DNA of 64,000 bases, taken from assembly GCA_033398695.1 (NCBI GenBank), contig CM065815.1, forward strand, positions 146,737,001 through 146,801,000. The letters run 5' to 3'. The stretch comes from Orobanche coerulescens. Taxonomy: Eukaryota > Streptophyta > Magnoliopsida > Lamiales > Orobanchaceae. Numbering within the stretch: the stretch's first letter is position 1; each line of letters starts with the position of its first letter. The notes under the pieces are model-generated. The model made no database searches and was not told the DNA's origin. It saw nothing but the letters and a program-made list of their open reading frames with translations. This document shows, one piece after another, positions 22,887 to 34,298 of the stretch. The translations under genes and the position numbers were made by a program.

Positions 22887-24124
22887 TGTTGTGAGGAAAT
22901 CCCTCACACTATGCCGCAAGTGCACGGTGTCAACAAGTAATAAAGTGATAAGTAAGATATCGTTCCCTCAAGGACTGATTTCACTAAGTACCAAAATATA
23001 GTCGACTCGTAATTTTATTTGAAGAACAATTATATGGAATTATTCCTAATCTAATAGAAATTGATAATAGTAAAACTAAAACTAATAATAATAATAAGGG
23101 TGTAGGATTATGATTTTCACCTCAAACTTTATTCAATTGATTGTAAGCTAGGAATTCCTAAATTATTCTAAAGCCTTTCCCAAGGTCGATAGAAAATACT
23201 ACGAATTATTAACTCGATATATCCCTATTCGAATTAGATAATTAATAGCTAAAACAGTTCAAGAATCCCTACAATAAATAGGCTTCACAATTCCCATGAG
23301 TATATTCCTATCTCACGAAAATTATGATTCGTCTCACAAGAACTATGCCTAAATTTCATCTCATGAATCCATAAAGACATTCAAAACAATTCAACTGTTG
23401 GCCAGACAATTAAAAAGCATTAAGAGCAGTAAGAAGAATCCAATTCAATAGAATAATGAATGAATTGAAATAATAATAAATAAATCAAACCGTCATGTAA
23501 TCGGCTACAATCAAAATCCTACTCGAATAGATCTAGGAACTAAGATGCGGAAAAACTAAGAAAAACCGTAGGGATTCGTGGTCTTGTCGTCGCCCCACAA
23601 ATCTCCTCCTTGTGTTCTTTGATCCCGCGATGTCTTCCTCCGAATTCCTCTCCCTTTTTTTCAGCCCTTCAATGCTTATTTATAGCAGTCCTAAGCCTCC
23701 AAAACGCGTCAGTATGATTAGGTCGAGAATAGGCTCCAAAACGGCCCAGAAACGCGGAGTATTCAGCAAAACCGCCCAGTGGGCCGCGGCTCACTTAATC
23801 TGTGCCGCGGCTCACACGTTCAGTGCCCCATCCCTGGGCACCTTTTTTCCTCCTGGGCCGCGGCTCACTTAGGCTGTGCCGCGGCTCACAGTACAGTGTG
23901 CTCAGCGCTTTCTGGACATCTTCGTGTGCCGCGGCTCACTTGGTTCGTGCCGCGGCCCCCGGCAAAAAATTGCCGTTTTTGCCCGTTTTTCATCGTTTTG
24001 GCTTCCGGACTCCGATTTCCTGCAAAACATATAAGAATAGTGCATTAAAAGCTCATTTATGCTGAATTAGGCTCAAGATGGTTATAAAATAATGATAAAT
24101 AAGCGTATAAAAATATGCCTAACA
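22887..24124 (-). repeat. Athila-like element, 5' LTR
   Basis: 1238 bp with the same ends as the 3' LTR. It differs by a small deletion (about 32 bp near 23128) and keeps an extra GCCGCGGC repeat near 23785-23810. TATAAATA (minus) lies at 23677-23684. Confidence 0.9.
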
Positions 24125-24158
24125 CAAACTTCAAATTACATAGGTCGTTATGTATTAA

Positions 24159-24443
24159 TTACAAAGGTTTGGTGTTTCTTTCCACTTGTCGGAATGGAGA
24201 TCGAGTTAATTTTGCCTCTACACAAGTTTCACACTTGTGGTTTAAATCAATTTTAAACTTTGGTATGTGATCTAATGCAATTAGTCTACGTATTGCATTA
24301 AAATTAATGTGTCCTAATCTAGAATGCCATAAATTAGGAGACTCAAGCAAGTAAGCAGAAGAATTCTTCCTTTCATTATTTTTTACAGTCATTACATTGA
24401 GCTTAACCCGACCATCACACTCATATCCCTTGCCTATAAACAC
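24159..24443 (-). pseudogene. copia unit B pre-integrase and zinc finger
   Basis: A 94-codon frame with MFIGKGYECDG, the LWHSRLGH and CETCVEAK parts of the HHCC finger, and [10 protein letters not shown]. It is nearly identical to the same part of unit A and is separated from its catalytic core by the 4959-bp Athila-like insertion. Confidence 0.85.
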
Positions 24444-24449
24444 ACCACT

Positions 24450-25781
24450 TTATGACAAAATAACTTTATCTGACTCAAAAACTAATCTAAAGCCATGCTT
24501 CATCAATAAGGAACAAGAAATAAGATTCATGTGAATATCATGCACATATAACACATGTTTAAGAGTCACTTCCTTTCCAGACGTCATCTTTAAGATCACC
24601 GTGCCTTCGCCTAAGATAGTTGAGGTTGCAGAATTTCTCATATATAGTATTTCACCGCCATCAGTTTCTATCAATGAGGAGAACATTGATTTCTTGGCAC
24701 ATATGTGCCTAGTTTCTCGAGTGTCAATCCACCACTCCTTGGTATTTGAGCCAACTAAGTTCACTTCAGAGATCATAGCACATAAGTCAAGATTTTCCAC
24801 TTGTTCAGTAATGAGATGTGCTGCATTACCATCATTTTTCTTTAGTTTCTTTGGCAGCCTGCAGTCAGCCGCCCTATATCCCATCTTTTCACAGTTGTAG
24901 CATTTACCAAGGAATTTCTCTTTATTTTTAACAATTTCTACTTTAGGTCCCAACTTGGTTCCCTTTCCATCGTTGCCTTTCTTGGATGTCTGTCCAGCTT
25001 CCACAACATTGGCCTTTGCCACAGCAGCATTTACCTTCTTCTCTGATCCTCTGTTCTCTTCCTTTATGTGAAGTCTAACGATCAGATATTCCATGCTCAT
25101 CTCCTTGCGCTTGTGCTTGAGATAATTCTTGAAATCTTTCCAAGTCGAGGGCAGTTTTTCAATCACAGCAGCCACTTGGAAGGACTCGCTAATGATCATT
25201 TCTTCAGCATGAATTTCATGAATGATCACTTGTAACTCTTGTACCTGACTGACTACAGTCTTGGAATACACCATCTTGTAGTCGAGAAACCTCCCAACAA
25301 TCCACTTCTTGGTGCCGGCGTCCTCGATCTTGTACTTATGATCTAGTGAGTCCCATAATGTCTTGGCTAATTTAGCACTGCTGTACACTTTGTACAGTGA
25401 ATCGGCAAGGCCATTCATCACATAGTTCCGACACAGATAGTCAGAAGTTTTCCAAGCGTCAATGGCCATCAAAGTTTGTTGGTCACTATCTTCATCATAA
25501 TTTGGTGCGTCCTCCTTGAGGAATCGAGACAAGCCTAGAGTGATCAGATAGAACATCATCTTTTGCTGCCATCTCTTGAAATTTTGCCCGTTGAATTTCT
25601 CTGGTTTGTCCGCATGGTTGACCGGAACCGAAACCGAATTACTACTCGGAATCGAAGCTGAGTGATTGGCTGAACCGGATCCAGTTATCAGAGGCGCACC
25701 TCCAGTCGCTGAACCCAATCTGGTTTTCTGAGGCGCACCTCCAGAAACGTCCGTAGATAGTGTTGGATTTTGAGAATCCAT
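24450..25781 (-). CDS. copia unit B gag with protease start
   Basis: Start at 25781 by the conserved [10 protein letters not shown]; 443 codons remain open. It is almost the same as unit A gag, with a two-codon insertion (VE before AGQTSKKG). The knuckle reads [14 protein letters not shown], so the zinc-binding His is Tyr. The protease site reads DTR in place of DTG or DSG. It ends at the same nonsense codon as unit A, whereas unit C is open there. Probably not functional as a nucleocapsid. Confidence 0.85.
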   Translation of the reverse strand: MDSQNPTLSTDVSGGAPQKTRLGSATGGAPLITGSGSANHSASIPSSNSVSVPVNHADKPEKFNGQNFKRWQQKMMFYLITLGLSRFLKEDAPNYDEDSDQQTLMAIDAWKTSDYLCRNYVMNGLADSLYKVYSSAKLAKTLWDSLDHKYKIEDAGTKKWIVGRFLDYKMVYSKTVVSQVQELQVIIHEIHAEEMIISESFQVAAVIEKLPSTWKDFKNYLKHKRKEMSMEYLIVRLHIKEENRGSEKKVNAAVAKANVVEAGQTSKKGNDGKGTKLGPKVEIVKNKEKFLGKCYNCEKMGYRAADCRLPKKLKKNDGNAAHLITEQVENLDLCAMISEVNLVGSNTKEWWIDTRETRHICAKKSMFSSLIETDGGEILYMRNSATSTILGEGTVILKMTSGKEVTLKHVLYVHDIHMNLISCSLLMKHGFRLVFESDKVILS

Positions 25782-26115
25782 TAGCTTAAACTTTTGAAAA
25801 TAGATATTTTTAATCAAGTAAACCAAAAAAAATTGCTTTAAGATTGTTGAACAGTTTTTGTAAATGAATACTTTGAAAAAAAACAGTATATATCGAAGAT
25901 ATAATTTATTTATGCCCTGCAAAAAATCGTTATCCGAACAAAATATTTGTTGATCACGAAAACGAACAGAAGTCACTGTTGAGTCAAGAATATATGTCTT
26001 CTTAAAGCAAATTCGCCCTCACCACGGTGTGTGATGTCTACCTCCCAGGATAAAACCAACAGTCTGATGCATTGAATCGGTGATCCCTTGCACTCTCAGC
26101 GAACAAGAATAGATC

Positions 26116-27397
26116 TGTTGGAATGTTTTATTCCAAATATTCATTATCAAGTTTTGATGATTAAGTTGTTAAATAAAGTAAAACAACAAAGAAGCGAAAC
26201 AAAACAACAAAAAGTTGAAGACGCAAAAAGCTAGAAAATAGCATGGATAACGCACGCTATCTGCCAGGAATAGCGCACGCAATCGAAGGCTATTAACATA
26301 CGTAATATACAAAGCATAACGTACGTAATAAGGAAGTTACCTGCAGATCAGACGAGTTATGAAGCTACCTGAAGGACTTACCTGATGAAGATAGCGCACG
26401 CTACAAAGGAAGGATAACGCACGCTGTCGAAGGCGGCTAACGTACGTAACACAAAGGTGTTAACGTACGTAATGAAGTTTGAATACGAATTCAAACAAGA
26501 TGAACGTTGGAAGAAGTGAGGGTCAAAGTCAGAGAATCAAACGGTCAGATTGACAAAAGCATGCAATGGATATATGAGTTAACACATGCTACGATGCAAG
26601 GTTAACGTACGCTACACCAGATAGATAACGTACGTAATATGAAGCAACAACATATGTAAAAGGAGAAACGAAAGCTACTGGACTAAAATTGGAAGTCGAT
26701 AACGTACGCTACATAACATGTATATCGTACGTAATGAGCTATAACACATGCTATGAAGAAAGGCTAGCGCACTCTAACAAGTCAAAAGTAGCTAACGGCT
26801 AGTTGGATGAAAATGGCTATAAATACCAAACCATTTGGTATCAAACCACACAACAACCTTGAGCAAATCATTCATACTTGAGATATCATTGTATTCATTC
26901 TAGTTGTTGTATTTGAGCTTATATTGTTTAGTGATTGAGTGTTATACACGAAATCATACAAGAGAGGAAAAAGAAAGGATACGATTGGATTCGGTGTTAT
27001 TAGGATCAAGGATCCAGCATTGTTAGAATCGCAATCGATATCTACGTAAGGTTTATCTAGTACCTATAGAAAGCTAGATTGGTTGATTCCTTGTCCAATA
27101 GAAAAGGAAAACGGTTTAATTTGGACCGACAAAAAGAAAACTGATGGAACGGTTTGCTCGGACTGATAGAAGACGAGCTTGTAACGGTTATCCCTCGACC
27201 GATGGAAGAGAGGTGCAGAGGTTTATCTTTAGCCTATATAAAAATATACCGAGAGAGGACGTAGGCACGTTTGGCTGATCCTTTATAAATCCTGTGTCGA
27301 TTTATTTTCCGCATATTTATTTAAAATGCTTCCGCAACACGAAAGAGTTTTATAACTCTATCTCCAAACGGCGATACCGACCAATATCGCACCAACA
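26116..27397 (+). repeat. TR-GAG copy 2, 5' LTR
   Basis: From TGTTGGAATG to CACCAACA. It holds the same palindromic motif cluster (about 26247-26780) and TATAAATA box near 26819. Confidence 0.88.
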
Positions 27398-27454
27398 ATT
27401 GGTATCGGAGAGGTACCTCCTAGAAGCGGCTTAACATCCAAGGAGAAGATCCAA

Positions 27455-28961
27455 ATGGTGTTTCAACTTGCCCAGGTTGAAGGTCTTGCTCTAAATCGAC
27501 CTCCATTATTCGATGGATCTAAATTCATGACTTGGAAGAAGAAAATGTCTATTTTCATTCGAGCTTACGATATCAAATTATGGAAAGTCACATGTCTTGG
27601 TCCCAAAATTCCAACGAACTCGAACGGAACTCTCAAAACTTTTGAAAAGTATGATGATGTGGATTGGAAAAACGACCACTATAATTGCAAAGCCACGTAA
27701 TTATTATATTGTGCATTAAATACGGAAGAACACAATCGGATATCATCGTGTGAAAGTGCCAAAGAGATATGGGAAATGCTAGAAGTCACACAATTAAGGA
27801 ACGTCTCAAGTCAAGGAGACGAAAATAAACATGCTTCTTCACGAGTATGAGCTATTCCAAATGAAAGACGAAGAATCCATTACTATCATGCTCGACCAAT
27901 TTTCGGTCATTACAAATAGATTGGCTTGTTTCGGAAAGCCTGTCTCAAGTAGTGAAAAAGTAAAGAAAATCCTACGATCACTACCTAGAGAATGGGACGA
28001 AACGGTGACGGCGACTATGGGATCGAAAGATCTCAATAATCTTGATTTTAGTGCCCTCGTTGTTTCACTAATAAATTACCATATAGTCCTTAAATCTCGA
28101 AATGCAAATCCGAAATCGAAGGAAAGAACGATAGCCATGAAGGCTAAGATGTCAAGAAACAAAGAAGAAATCCAGGTGGCCGAAAGCTACGAAGAATTGG
28201 CATATTATGCCAAGAATATTAATAAGTTCCAAAACTTATTAAACCGGAGAAAGAAAGAAATCAAGATGGGTGAATCTAAGAAATTCGACAATAACTGTCG
28301 AGTCTGTGGTAAACTAGGCCACTTTGCAAAGAATTTCCAAGCAAATCCAAAGAAAGAAGTTCTAATTGCCACGTGGAGTGACGAAGACGAGGATGAAGAT
28401 TTCATCAATCAAAATAACCTCGCACTTATGGCAAGAAGTACATTCGACGAAAGCGATGTTGAAAGACAGGTTAGTACATTGTCTCACGATGAATTATTTG
28501 AAGCATTCGAATTATTGCATAACGATTTTCAAAATGATTTAAGTGAAATAAAATCCCTTCAGTCTAAAAATAAATTATTGGAAACCAAAATTTCCAAAAT
28601 TCTTGAAAAAGGGAAATTTATCGAGACCGATCATTCTCATTGCCTTGAAAATGAAAATATTTTAAAGAATGATCTTTGGAAAGGTCAAGATGAAGTAAAG
28701 GTTTTAACTAATAAATTTTCATACGGAAATGATAAGTTTGAACAAATGCTATCAGTTCAAAAATTTACTTTAAACAAACAGGGATTAGGATTCAAACTGC
28801 ATACTAAAAACGAATCCTTAAATTTCAAAATACCCCACTGCGAAAAATATTTAAAAATTGGGCATCATTTTATGAGTTTCAAAAGCCCACGACGGGCGAT
28901 AAAAACCAAAAGATTTAGATTCCAAAAGGAACTTTTATTCCGAATATCGTCTATGTCTTGA
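27455..28961 (+). pseudogene. TR-GAG copy 2 gag, one internal stop
   Basis: The first frame (27455-27700) ends at the same KAT stop as copy 1. The second (27831-28961, 376 codons) continues with the UBN2-type gag body (LHEYELFQMKDEESITIMLD, ILRSLPREWDETV), an altered knuckle CRVCGKLGHFAKNF in which the last Cys is Phe, the DEDEDEDF acidic block and a coiled-coil-like tail. Copy 1 keeps the cysteine but has more stops, so the two have decayed separately since duplication. No pol follows. Confidence 0.85.
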
Positions 28962-29428
28962 AAGAAAAACCAACTATCAGTTGGATCCCCAAAAATTAAT
29001 TTTTATCAATAAATATTTTACTCAGGGGGAGTTTATATTTTTAAAGGGGATATTTTTATCAGGGGGAGCTATACCCTTTTATGCATATTTTATCATAACA
29101 TATTTTATTATAAATTGGTATCCTTTGATTTACACTTTTTGCTGATAACAAAAAGGGGGAGAAAAGAGTTGAATGGGATAAAAAGAAGAATGACGAGAAA
29201 AATAAAAGTAAAAAGATGGGAGAAAAATAAAAAGGAGAAAGTCGCCAAAGAAAACGAATAAGTTGAAAAATGAAAAGAAGAAGTCGAAAAGGAGAAAAAG
29301 AAAAGATGGGAGAAACTAATGAAACGATCAAAGCCAAAAACTTTGATTCGTACAAATATATGTACTTTATTTTTGCATGTTTTATCCAATTCAAGGTGTT
29401 GTTTTGTAATCATCAAAAAGGGGCAGAT

Positions 29429-30473
29429 TGCTGGAATATTTTATTCCAAATATTCATTATCGAGATTTAATGATTAAGTTGTTAAACAAAGTAAAACAAC
29501 AAAGAAGCGAAACAAAACAACAAGAAGTTGAAGACGCAAAAAGCTAGAAAATAGCATGGATAACAATGAAGTTTGAATACGAATTCAAACAAGATGAATG
29601 TTGGAAAAAGTTAGGGTTAAAGTCAGAGAATCAAACGGTCAGATTGACAAAAGCACGCAACGGATAATATGAGTTAAAGCACGCTACGATGCAAGGTTAA
29701 CGTACGCTACACTAGATAGATAACGTACGTGATATGAAGCAACAACGTACGTAAAGGGACAATCGAAATCTACTAGGCTGAAACTGGAAGTCGATAACGT
29801 ACGCTACATAACGTACGTAATGAGCCATATGAAGAAAGGCTAGTGCACGCTAACAAGTCAAAAGGAGCTAACGGCTAGTTGGATGAAAATGGCTATAAAT
29901 ACCAAACCATTTGGTATCAAACCACACAACAATCTTGAGCAAATCATTCATACTTGAGATATCATTGTATTCATTCTAGTTGTTGTATTTGAGCTTATAT
30001 TGTTTAGTGATTGAGTGTTATACACGAAATCATACAAGAGAGGAAAAAGAAAGGATACGATTGGATTCGGTGTTATTAGGATCAAGGATCCGGTATTGTT
30101 AGAATCACAATCGATATCTATGTGAGATTTATCTAGTACTCATAGAAAGCTAAATTGGTTGATTCCTTGTCCAATAGAAAAGGAAAATAGTTTAACTTGG
30201 ACCGACAAAAAGACAAGTAATTGGACGGTTTACTCGGACTGATAGAAAATGAGCTTCTAACGGTTATCCCTCGACTGATAGAAGAGAGGTGCAGAGGTTT
30301 ATCTTTAGTCTATACAAAAAGATACCGAGATAGGACGTAGGCACGTTTGGCCGAACCTCTATAAATCCTGTGTCGATTTATTTTCCGCACATTTATTTAA
30401 ATCGCTTCCACAACGTGAAAGAGTTTTACAAGTCTATTTATAAATGGTGATACCGACCAATATCGCACCAATA
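29429..30473 (+). repeat. TR-GAG copy 2, 3' LTR with internal deletion
   Basis: It opens TGCTGGAATATTTT after a GGGGCAGAT purine tract and carries the same deletion as the 3' LTR of copy 1. Confidence 0.88.
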
Positions 30474-31233
30474 ATATCTGTATACTATCACCGACCCGGA
30501 ACAGAAGAGAAACGGAAAAGGAAAAACTAACCGTAAAAAGGCTCTCGAAAATCGTACGTGTGAAGTGAAAAAATCAAACCCCTCAATCCGAGTATTTATA
30601 GGTGAAGGCTAGAGGAGGATGTGTGCTGGAGGAAATCTAAACCGATTAGGATTAGTATTTTGATACTTATCCTAATCTGTTTAATTCGATAATTATCAGT
30701 TAAATTGATATATATCCGGATCCGAAAAATTCGGAATTTATAATTGAGGTGTTTCAGCAAAATGAAATTTTTCTCGAGACGCCAAAACATTTCACCCAAA
30801 TCGCCATTCGACTAAGCCGAACCGACCCAAACAGAGCCGAGCCAAGCCGAGCCGGCCGGACGGCTGGCCGGATGGCGGCAGCGGCGTGCGCGTGTGTGTG
30901 TGCGCGAGGGGTGCCTAGTCACACATCCACTAATGTCTCACTTTTGAACAAGAGTTTGTCCACATCTCCTTATATACTCACAATTTTTCCCTTCTTTTTC
31001 TAATGTGGGATAACATCTCAAACCCATTTCTAAAGGGTTCACTTTGGAACATTATATCTCATTCATACCTCAATCATTTCGAGTATTCTTACATGTTTCG
31101 AAAACCTCGTATGGTGTACTATGTATTCCAACTAAGTTCCGACTTTAACTCGTAGTCGAGCCCACTCAAAATTTCCTCTCAAGTGGGCTGCTCAAAACAG
31201 CGCATTTCCTCTATTTTTCCAACATTTCCAACA

Positions 31234-33230
31234 ATCCCCCACATGAATGAGATTGATGGTCCAACATCACACGTCAGACATGGAGTTTGACTTGGTGATA
31301 GTTACTGCGGTTAGCATTGCATAGGATAGGCAGAGTATGCTCCTTGAACCTTCCCTCGAAAAGATATATTCTCCGTATTTGCTAGACAGTGTGTTAGATG
31401 CCTTTGAACTGTCCGACTGCTTGTGTAAGTGATCGTATATCCTTCACAAGTGCCCTTCCTGATTTATTCTGTTCTCATTATTATGCCCGTTTTGGCCGTG
31501 GACACCGTCCTGGTTCTGCGAGAGTTTCTAAAGAATTGTGCCTTTGCAATTCTCCTTTGAAGCGACCCCCCTTCTCTCCAATATAGGTGATTCTCTTTAA
31601 GTATTTTGAGTAAACCCATATTTTACTCCACCCAACTATACGTTGTCGACTAAAGTATCATTAAAAGCATAAACTTAACCTCTTCCTACGGGTATCACTG
31701 TTTTTATCCTAGGAATTGTCGGTTCGGGGTAATCCCCACAGTGATCGTGCCTAGTTTTATGAATTGGTAGTCCCATTGAACCTAGATCTTGGGATCTCCA
31801 GTCAGCTTAGTTTGGGCATCCTCCGTAAAACTATTAGCTCAAGGAAATAGACCCATTTCTCTTAATGATTTATCAATAAGGTCTCCTGATAACCCTTTGG
31901 TTAGCAGATCTGCAATGTTATCCTTTTATGACACATAATCAATAGAGATAACTCCTGTTGATATCAATTGTCTAATGGTATTATGTCTCCTCCTTATATG
32001 ACGAGACTTACCATTGTACATTACGCTCAGTACCCTGCCAATCGCAGATTAACTATCGCAATGAATGCATATTGCGGTCACAGGCTTTGTCCATCTTGGA
32101 ATATCTTCTAGAAAATGGTGTAGCCATTCTCTTTCATCTACACATTTATCTAAGGCTATAAACTCGGACTCCATTGTTGACCTAGATATAAGTGTCTGTT
32201 TTACAGATTTCCATGCCACTGTTGCACCAGCTAGTGTGAATACATATCCACTTGTTGACTTGGAGTTTTTTATATTAGATATCCAATTTGCATCACTATA
32301 TCCTTCATGTACTGCTGGATATTTAGTATAGTACAGTCCATACTCACGAGTACCCCTTAAATATCTTAGTAACCTTATGATCGCCTTCCAGTGATCCTTT
32401 CCGGGGTTGCTCGTGTATCTACTTAGTCTACTAACTGAGTAGGCTGTATGGTCTTGTACAACTCATCAAGTACATCAGACTTCCTATTGTGCGAGAGCAC
32501 TCAAGTTGAGAGACTCTTTCACCCTTATTCTTGGATAGTTTTAACGTCATATCCATCGGGGTTTTGGCTGTGCCAGAATAATCCTTATAAAATCTTTCAA
32601 GGATTTTATCCACATAGTGGGCTTGACTCAGCATGAGACCTTTCTATGTTCGTGTGATCTTAATCCCTAAAATTACATCTGTGAGTCCCATATCTTTCAT
32701 GTCGAATCTCGAGCTTAGCATGTCCTTAGTAGATTTTATTATTCTTTCATTACTGCCAGTAATGAGCAAGTCATCTACATATAGACACAAAATGACATAT
32801 CCATCTTATGTGTCTTTCACATATACACACTTATCAGATTCATTAATTTTGAAGCCACCGCTTAACATAATATGATCAAATTTTTTATGCCACTATTTTG
32901 GTGCCTGCTTCAATCCGTACAAGGATTTTACCAGCTTGTAGACTTTCCTTTCTTGTCAGAAGCAGATAACCCCTCGGGTTGTTCCAGAAAGGCGGTCTTA
33001 ACATCCATTTGATGAACTTCTGAACCTCGTAATGCGGCGATAGCAAGTATCATCCTGATGGAAGTTATTCTCGTCACAGGAGAGTAAGTATCAAAATAGT
33101 CTAGACCTTCACGTTGGTTATATCCCTTCGCTACGAGCCTAGCCTTATATTTATCAACTGCTCTATCTTTCGATTTTTTCTTGAAAATACACTTATTTCC
33201 TAATGGTTTACACTTAGGATGTAATTTCAC
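31234..33230 (-). pseudogene. copia unit C RT and RNase H, broken
   Basis: The minus strand has the 3' untranslated region, RNase H (about 31850-32330) and RT pieces (32431-32634; 32928-33230 with GYNQREGLDYFDTYSPV and MDVKTAFLEQPEG). The deletion after MDVKTAFL, the stop near 17830/32815 (TTATG replacing TTCTG) and many point variants match unit B, consistent with B having inherited this half from C. Confidence 0.85.
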
Positions 33231-34260
33231 TAGTTCTCAAGTATGATTTTGTAATATAGAATCAATCTCTTCTTTGATATCCTCTTCCATTGAGGTCCAT
33301 CCGTCGAGCTTACAGCTTCTTTGTAAGTCTGAGGTTCCTTTTCGAGCAAGTGGGTGATGAAATCTGGTCCAAAAAATTTTTTCGTCCTTTGTCGTTTGCT
33401 ACTTATATATTCGTCCTCATTATCCATTTTTTGGTCTTCATTCTCTTCATCCATTAGTTTAGAAGACTGTTCGGATGAGATAAGGGGTTCACTTCCAGTC
33501 TTAGAAGGAAAGATATTCTCAAAGAATGACGCATTCCTTGATTCCATAATTGTATTCTTGTGAATCTCAGGCACTTTGCATTCATGCACAAGAAATCGGT
33601 AAGCATTGCTGTTGTGTGCATATCCAATGAAAATGCAGTCAACCGTTTTTGGGTCTATTTTGACTTTCTTAAGAGTATGTATCAGCACATTTGCTAGACA
33701 CCCCCACACTTTCACGTAATTGTAGGAAGGCTTGACTCTTTTCCACAATTCATAAGGAGTTTTGTCTCCGTTCTTACGGCATATGTTGTTTAAGAGATAA
33801 TTCGCCGTTAAGATGGCTTCTCCCCACATATTTTGCGGCACACCTGAATTTAGTAATATAGCATTCATCATCTTTTTCAGAGTGCGATTCTTATGTTCCG
33901 CCACGCCATTTTACTGTGGTGCATATGGGGCAGTGACTTCATGAATAATCCTATGTTGCGGACAATATTCGCCGAAATGTTCGACGTATTCACCTCCACA
34001 GTCACTCCTCAAAACTTTTATCTTTGCATTTAATTGATTCTCAACTTCCGTTTTATAAAGAATGAAATTCTCTGTAGCTTCGTATTTGCTTTTAAGCAAA
34101 TATACATAGCAATATTTAATACAATCATCCACGAAAGTAATAAAATATTTGTTTCCACCTCTAGTTTGAACAAACTTCAAATCACATAGGTCGCTATGTA
34201 TCAATTCCAAAAGTTTGGTGTTTCTTTCCACTTGTCGGAATGGAGATCGAGTTAATTTTG
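33230..34260 (-). pseudogene. copia unit C integrase, broken
   Basis: A 224-codon frame (33230-33904) starts just before AEHKNRTL and runs through the integrase tail and linker (RQRTKKFFGPDFITHLLEKE). A second frame (33911-34231) holds the core start with HSDLCDL and LRSDCGGEY, where R is replaced by C. A stop replaces the residue before the catalytic Glu segment (plus-strand TTTTACTG near 33908). The GAG-pre-integrase segment upstream (about 34330) has lost about 70 bp including LWHSRLGH, so the zinc finger is gone. Confidence 0.85.
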
Positions 34261-34298
34261 CCTCTACACAAGTTTCACACTTGTGGTTTAAAACAATT

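Larger units (their letters stand above)
19166..24124 (-). mobile_element. non-autonomous Athila-like LTR element (4959 bp)
   Basis: LTRs at 19166-20413 and 22887-24124 are nearly identical apart from small indels, with TGTTGTGAGG...CCTAACA ends and a perfect CAAAC target duplication. On the minus strand an 18-nt tRNA-Asp-type primer site follows the 5' LTR, and the internal region ends in TTGGGGGTATT beside the 3' LTR. The leader phrase GGTTGCCTCCCATCAAGCGC (22002-21983 on the minus strand) is common in plant Athila/Tat-group elements. The 2.5-kb interior has one 245-codon frame and no pol. It lies in copia unit B only, so it is younger than the array duplication. Confidence 0.88.
26116..30473 (+). 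mobile_element. TR-GAG element copy 2
   Basis: 5' LTR 26116-27397 (1282 bp), primer site near 27400, gag region 27455-28961, polypurine tract near 29415-29428, 3' LTR 29429-30473 (1045 bp, with the same 225-bp loss as copy 1). The last bases read CCAATA instead of CCAACA. Flanks are AGATC (26111-26115) and ATATC (30474-30478). Equal length, equal defects and the same host position show that this is a duplicate of copy 1 and not an independent insertion. Confidence 0.88.
25845..31233 (-). repeat. copia array LTR3, split by a TR-GAG element
   Basis: LTR sequence 25845-26115, TR-GAG insertion 26116-30473, then 30474-31233 ending TTTCCAACA. The insertion point and the AGATC/ATATC flanks are the same as in LTR2. 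The offset to LTR2 is 15,019 bp on both sides of the insertion. Confidence 0.9.
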
